Shown here piece by piece: positions 23,091-24,797 of a stretch of DNA of 24,797 nucleotides; positions within the stretch are counted from its first letter, which is position 1, and each line of letters starts with the position of its first letter. The position numbers and the translations under genes were made by a program. The notes below the pieces were generated by a model. That model worked only from the letters and a program-made list of their open reading frames with translations. It made no database searches and was not told the origin of the DNA. The stretch is taken from the IMG/VR virus record IMGVR_UViG_3300002835_001028, positions 1 to 24,797 of that record; one strand, written 5' to 3'. This DNA is from a virus.

Positions 23091-23356
23091 TTCAACTCAA
23101 CTCTTTTTACATTTACAAAAGACTCTTCATATTCATCTTGAGTATATACAGATATTTCTCCAGAGCTTGATTTCAATATATAATTACCTGGCAACACTTT
23201 TTTAGGACCCTGTTTAGCAGCAACAAATAAAGTTAAAACCTTGTTGCTTATTACAAACTCAGCACTATGTGCAAACTTAAATACTTCTTCTCTGTCACCT
23301 TCAGTATATCTTAAAGCATCATAATACTCAGGTTTCTTCATACATCTTTGAATCAT
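23087..23356 (-). CDS. Divergent paralogue of the adjacent small conserved phage protein
   Basis: The product is 89 residues from the ATG at 23354-23356, whose A is shared with the TGA of the upstream gene (TGATG). A GTG one codon earlier is possible but less likely. It aligns with the next gene: KKPEYYDALRYTEGDREEVFKFAHSAEF (compare IKKPVVIEAIQWNGSNNEEIQEFVGEHCEF) and LPGNYILKSSSGEISVYTQDEYEESFVNV (compare [25 protein letters not shown]). The conserved FYPCKPDIF block is replaced by a degenerate SVYTQDEYEE, so this copy has diverged. A tandem duplication is the simplest explanation. Confidence 0.75.
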   Translation of the reverse strand: MIQRCMKKPEYYDALRYTEGDREEVFKFAHSAEFVISNKVLTLFVAAKQGPKKVLPGNYILKSSSGEISVYTQDEYEESFVNVKRVELK

Positions 23357-23571
23357 CACGCATCAAATTTATTGTTCATAAAATTTATTGGTAGCTTTTC
23401 TTCAGGTTCTATGTCATCATACTCACGTATGAGTAATTCAAACTTAACCTTTTCTAATAAACCTACTAAAACTGGAATAGCTGCACTATCAACATTTCCA
23501 ACTTTAACTTCAAAATTATTATTACTAGTTATTACTACTTCAATAATTGTTACAGGTTCTCGCTTCTTCAT
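23356..23571 (-). CDS. Hypothetical protein
   Basis: The 71-residue product begins with a beta strand (VTIIEVVITSNNNFEVKVGN), then has a helix (AAIPVLVGLLEKVKFELLIREYD) and an acidic-to-polar tail ending PINFMNNKFDA. It contains no Cys and no membrane segment. The gene lies between the HExxH protein gene (21-base A/T-rich gap) and the first of the tandem paralogues (one-base TGATG overlap). The gap carries minus-strand TATATTTG, a match to the Bacteroidota -7 element, so a weak internal promoter is possible. No family is recognised. Confidence 0.65.
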   Translation of the reverse strand: MKKREPVTIIEVVITSNNNFEVKVGNVDSAAIPVLVGLLEKVKFELLIREYDDIEPEEKLPINFMNNKFDA

Positions 23572-23592
23572 ATACCAACAAATATATAAAAA

Positions 23593-24036
23593 TTATTTAC
23601 TAAAGAAACCTTTTTTAGGTTGTTCTTTTTTATCAAACCCTAACTTTGCAATAATCTTGTTAGCCTCTTCTTCAGCAAAGGTTACAGCTTCCTCTTCTTT
23701 ATCCTTGATATTATAGTTATCTAAAAGTATAGCCATGTGCATAGTTTCATGCATAACAGCTGTACATTTTTCTGTAAGAGAGTATCTACTAAACGTACCA
23801 AGATTAATAAACAAGAAAGGTTTGTATGGAGCTTTAGCAGTTAGTTTCTTATCCCGCGGATCATAATTATTCCACCCATAGATATATACACCGTTACCAA
23901 CAGTCTTATCTACTTCTTCTGCCTGAGCATCTTTACGGTTTAACCCGTGCATTTCTTCTACTCCATAATAATCAAAAGGTTCTGTTGCATCTTTACCAAC
24001 AAGGAGAACATATTTCCCCATATCTATCTTTTTCAT
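23593..24036 (-). CDS. HExxH zinc metallopeptidase-like protein
   Basis: The 147-residue product has a HETMH motif (HExxH, residues 96-100) in the helix TEKCTAVMHETMHMAILL, and downstream acidic residues (KDKEEEAVTFAEEEANKII, ~111-129) that could give the third zinc ligand of a gluzincin-type site. A beta-rich N-terminal half (~1-85) precedes it, ending in PFLFINLGTFSRYS, the edge-strand position typical of zincins. There is no signal peptide; the C-terminus is Lys-rich. It is the first gene of the minus-strand block, with the structured leader directly upstream. It might cut a host regulator (as ImmA-like peptidases do) or a phage protein; the substrate is unknown. Confidence 0.7.
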   Translation of the reverse strand: MKKIDMGKYVLLVGKDATEPFDYYGVEEMHGLNRKDAQAEEVDKTVGNGVYIYGWNNYDPRDKKLTAKAPYKPFLFINLGTFSRYSLTEKCTAVMHETMHMAILLDNYNIKDKEEEAVTFAEEEANKIIAKLGFDKKEQPKKGFFSK

Positions 24037-24065
24037 GTAAATAATTTTTGATACACAAATTTAAA

Positions 24066-24112
24066 ACAAAAAACCCAGATAGTAATCTCTGGCCAAGAGA
24101 ACTTTTCTGGGT
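24066..24112 (-). terminator. Intrinsic terminator or attenuator upstream of the minus-strand block
   Basis: On the minus strand, ACCCAGA (24106-24112) pairs with TCTGGGT (24073-24079), enclosing an inner hairpin TCTCT/AGAGA (24096-24100 with 24086-24090), followed by TTTTTTGTTTT. It stands only 30 bases before the first gene of the block, so it could act as an attenuator rather than a simple terminator. Confidence 0.65.
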
Positions 24113-24235
24113 GTTGCTAACAGTTATACTTTACAGCTTTCCTGCGCAGAGAAGGCCAGAGAGTAAGCGAGCAGATCTTACGGTATGCCCTCCTGGCACT
24201 GAGCCTATAGATACTATCTACAGGGGAGGTATGAT

Positions 24236-24260
24236 AAAGAAAAACCCTGGCGAACCAGGG
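24236..24260 (-). terminator. Intrinsic terminator with UUCG loop at the upstream edge of the structured region
   Basis: On the minus strand, CCCTGG-TTCG-CCAGGG is a perfect 6-bp stem with the extra-stable UUCG tetraloop, followed by TTTTTCTTT. It would stop a leftward transcript started in 24261-24612. On the plus strand the hairpin has no T-run after it. Confidence 0.82.
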
Positions 24261-24315
24261 CTTGACATTTTAGGCAAATTTGGAAACAGGCCTATAAGCA
24301 AAAACACATACAAAT

Positions 24316-24414
24316 GTAACAACTTTTCCTACACCACATAATTTTTTTAATAAATTTTTTGAGTTGCTTATTTAACCCCCCATGTTACCAAGTAGTAACT
24401 TACCCCCTGGTAAC
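24316..24414. repeat. Cluster of GTTAC/GTAAC repeats
   Basis: GTAAC occurs at 24316-24320 and 24395-24399, GTTACCA at 24384-24390 and its complement TGGTAAC at 24408-24414, so four copies lie within 100 bases in both orientations. The last two form a 7-bp inverted repeat with a 17-base spacer. Such short clustered repeats could be binding sites for a replication initiator or regulator at the divergence point. No function is shown by sequence alone. Confidence 0.4.
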
Positions 24415-24508
24415 TTGATTTGGGTATTGGGAAATGTTGTATGTAGGAGATGGTGGTGACCCCCCTATTCCAAGCCCCCCGGCCTGCGCCACTAGCCTCC
24501 CACCCCCC
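24376..24508. other. Cluster of C-tracts (G-tracts on the minus strand)
   Basis: Within 133 bases there are runs C6 (24376-24381), C5 (24403-24407), C6 (24460-24465), C6 (24475-24480), C3 (24499-24501) and C6 (24503-24508). The surrounding genome is A/T-rich and has almost no such runs. The minus strand could form a G-quadruplex, although one loop of 18 bases is long. No gene can be supported here. Origin, packaging or regulatory roles are all open. Confidence 0.5.
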
Positions 24509-24522
24509 ATGCTTTGAGAGAG

Positions 24523-24582
24523 CTAACCCTTGAATCAAGAAATATAATAAACTTTTTCTTGACAGAAAAAGAACTAACCCTT
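24523..24582 (+). repeat. Operator-like repeats around the rightward promoter
   Basis: The 9-base direct repeat CTAACCCTT lies at 24523-24531 and 24574-24582, 51 bases apart (close to five helical turns), with the second copy inside the promoter spacer. Between them is the inverted repeat TCAAGAAA (24535-24542) and TTTCTTGA (24555-24562), whose right arm overlaps the -35 box. The layout suggests binding sites for one or two regulators. Confidence 0.4.
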
Positions 24583-24587
24583 ATCTA
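24559..24587 (+). promoter_or_regulatory. Sigma70-like promoter for the rightward gene
   Basis: TTGACA at 24559-24564 is followed after exactly 17 bases by TATCTA at 24582-24587, 25 bases before the ATG at 24613. The match to the general bacterial consensus is strong. It is not the usual Bacteroidota form (TTTG/TAnnTTTG), so use by the host's main sigma factor is not certain. Confidence 0.6.
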
Positions 24588-24612
24588 GAACTAAATATAA
24601 AATTTAGAAATC

Positions 24613-24797
24613 ATGGATAAAAAAGACAGGTTGTATACTTTCAGATGCAAAGTGTGCAAATCACAGCAAGATTGGGGATTCTTATTGATTGTTGTAGGCT
24701 TTGAAAATAAAGCCTTTACAATCAACAAGAACTATGCTACAAAGTGTGGTATGGTTCTTAATAGAATATATGATGTTACTGCAACCTTGAAAGAGGT
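24613..24797 (+). CDS. Hypothetical protein, rightward arm (partial, N-terminus only)
   Basis: An open frame of 61 codons starts at the ATG at 24613 and runs off the window. The N-terminus (MDKKDRLYTFRCKVCKSQQD) has a CxxC pair (Cys12, Cys15) and a further Cys around residue 45 (ATKCGMV), which may be part of a zinc site. The rest looks like small beta strands (WGFLLIVVGFENKAFTINKN, MVLNRIYDVTATLKEV). It is the first gene of the opposite-strand block, expected to carry early or replication functions, and has its own promoter. No family is recognised from this fragment. Confidence 0.6.
   Translation, partial: MDKKDRLYTFRCKVCKSQQDWGFLLIVVGFENKAFTINKNYATKCGMVLNRIYDVTATLKE

Larger units (their letters stand above)
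24066..24262 (-). ncRNA. Candidate structured RNA, unassigned
   Basis: This gene-free segment is conspicuously GC-rich: 57 of 120 bases in 24121-24240 are G or C, against a quarter to a third in sampled neighbouring stretches. It is packed with complementary pairs. The stem at 24204-24224 has an A-C mismatch if read on the plus strand but a G-U wobble on the minus strand, which favours a minus-strand RNA. Other pairs are GTAAG/CTTAC (24163-24167 with 24177-24181), TGCC/GGCA (24186-24189 with 24195-24198), a 9-bp pair of 24086-24094 with 24154-24162, and the palindrome CTGCGCAG (24142-24149). Minus-strand terminators bound both ends. It matches no RNA class I know (tRNA, tmRNA, RNase P, SRP, 6S were considered). 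Confidence 0.5.

Noticed and set aside
24236-24260. tRNA-like T-loop (GGTTCG) in the hairpin near 24250
   Set aside because: No acceptor stem, anticodon arm or conserved GTTCRANNC T-loop could be placed around it. The hairpin plus T-run reads as a terminator.
24048-24341. Open frame of 97 codons on the plus strand over the structured region
   Set aside because: It begins with TTG, has no leader, mixes many Pro, Arg and Trp codons unlike neighbours, and runs through two hairpin terminators. It is better explained by GC-rich RNA structure lacking stops by chance.
24382-24460. Short plus-strand ORF of about 24 codons in the C-tract region
   Set aside because: Too short, with no coupling to another gene and an unlikely composition.
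1-24797. TAG or TGA recoding, as known for some crAss-like phages
   Set aside because: All genes are intact in the standard code. TGA ends several coupled genes, and TAG ends the 121-residue gene with the next ATG two bases later.

Overview
This window is part of a tailed-phage genome (Caudoviricetes). The host is most likely a member of the Bacteroidota and the phage is probably crAss-like. The DNA is AT-rich and start codons are preceded by A/T-rich leaders rather than Shine-Dalgarno sequences, as is usual for Bacteroidota phages. The order IHF/HU-like protein, Cys-rich zinc-binding protein, PD-(D/E)XK nuclease, terminase large subunit, portal, scaffold-like protein, major capsid protein fits the capsid block of crAss-like phages. 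No integrase, tRNA, insertion sequence or CRISPR array was seen. The standard bacterial code is sufficient: TAA, TGA and TAG all end genes, so no stop recoding is needed.

All genes from 1 to 24036 are on the minus strand, so the block reads from right to left. (i) 24036-21673: small accessory genes, namely a HExxH metallopeptidase-like protein, two tandem paralogues of a common small phage family, an Acb2/Tad1-hairpin-like protein (possible anti-CBASS cyclic-nucleotide sponge), a GroES-like co-chaperonin, a DUF3310 protein and a small membrane protein. (ii) 21569-12165: the fibre and receptor-binding region, with two proteins built of YadA-head-like repeats, three larger modular fibres and several small adhesin-associated proteins. 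Terminators and a recurrent promoter-like motif split it into separate transcription units. (iii) 12108-10972: a lysis-like cassette with two membrane proteins and a YkuD-like (L,D-transpeptidase fold) cell-wall enzyme. (iv) 10975-7736: small regulatory or packaging-associated genes. (v) 7733-1: terminase, portal, scaffold-like protein and major capsid protein, the last running off the left edge.

The only long gene-free stretch is 24037-24612. It separates this block from a rightward gene that starts at 24613 and runs off the window, so it is the divergence point between two oppositely transcribed genome arms. It holds a GC-rich, heavily structured segment that looks like a minus-strand RNA bounded by two intrinsic terminators, a cluster of C-tracts (G-tracts on the minus strand), GTTAC/GTAAC repeats, and a sigma70-like promoter with nearby repeats for the rightward gene. 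This segment and the Acb2-like gene are the best candidates for new biology here.

Function calls rest on motif recognition by eye and gene context. No database search was run.
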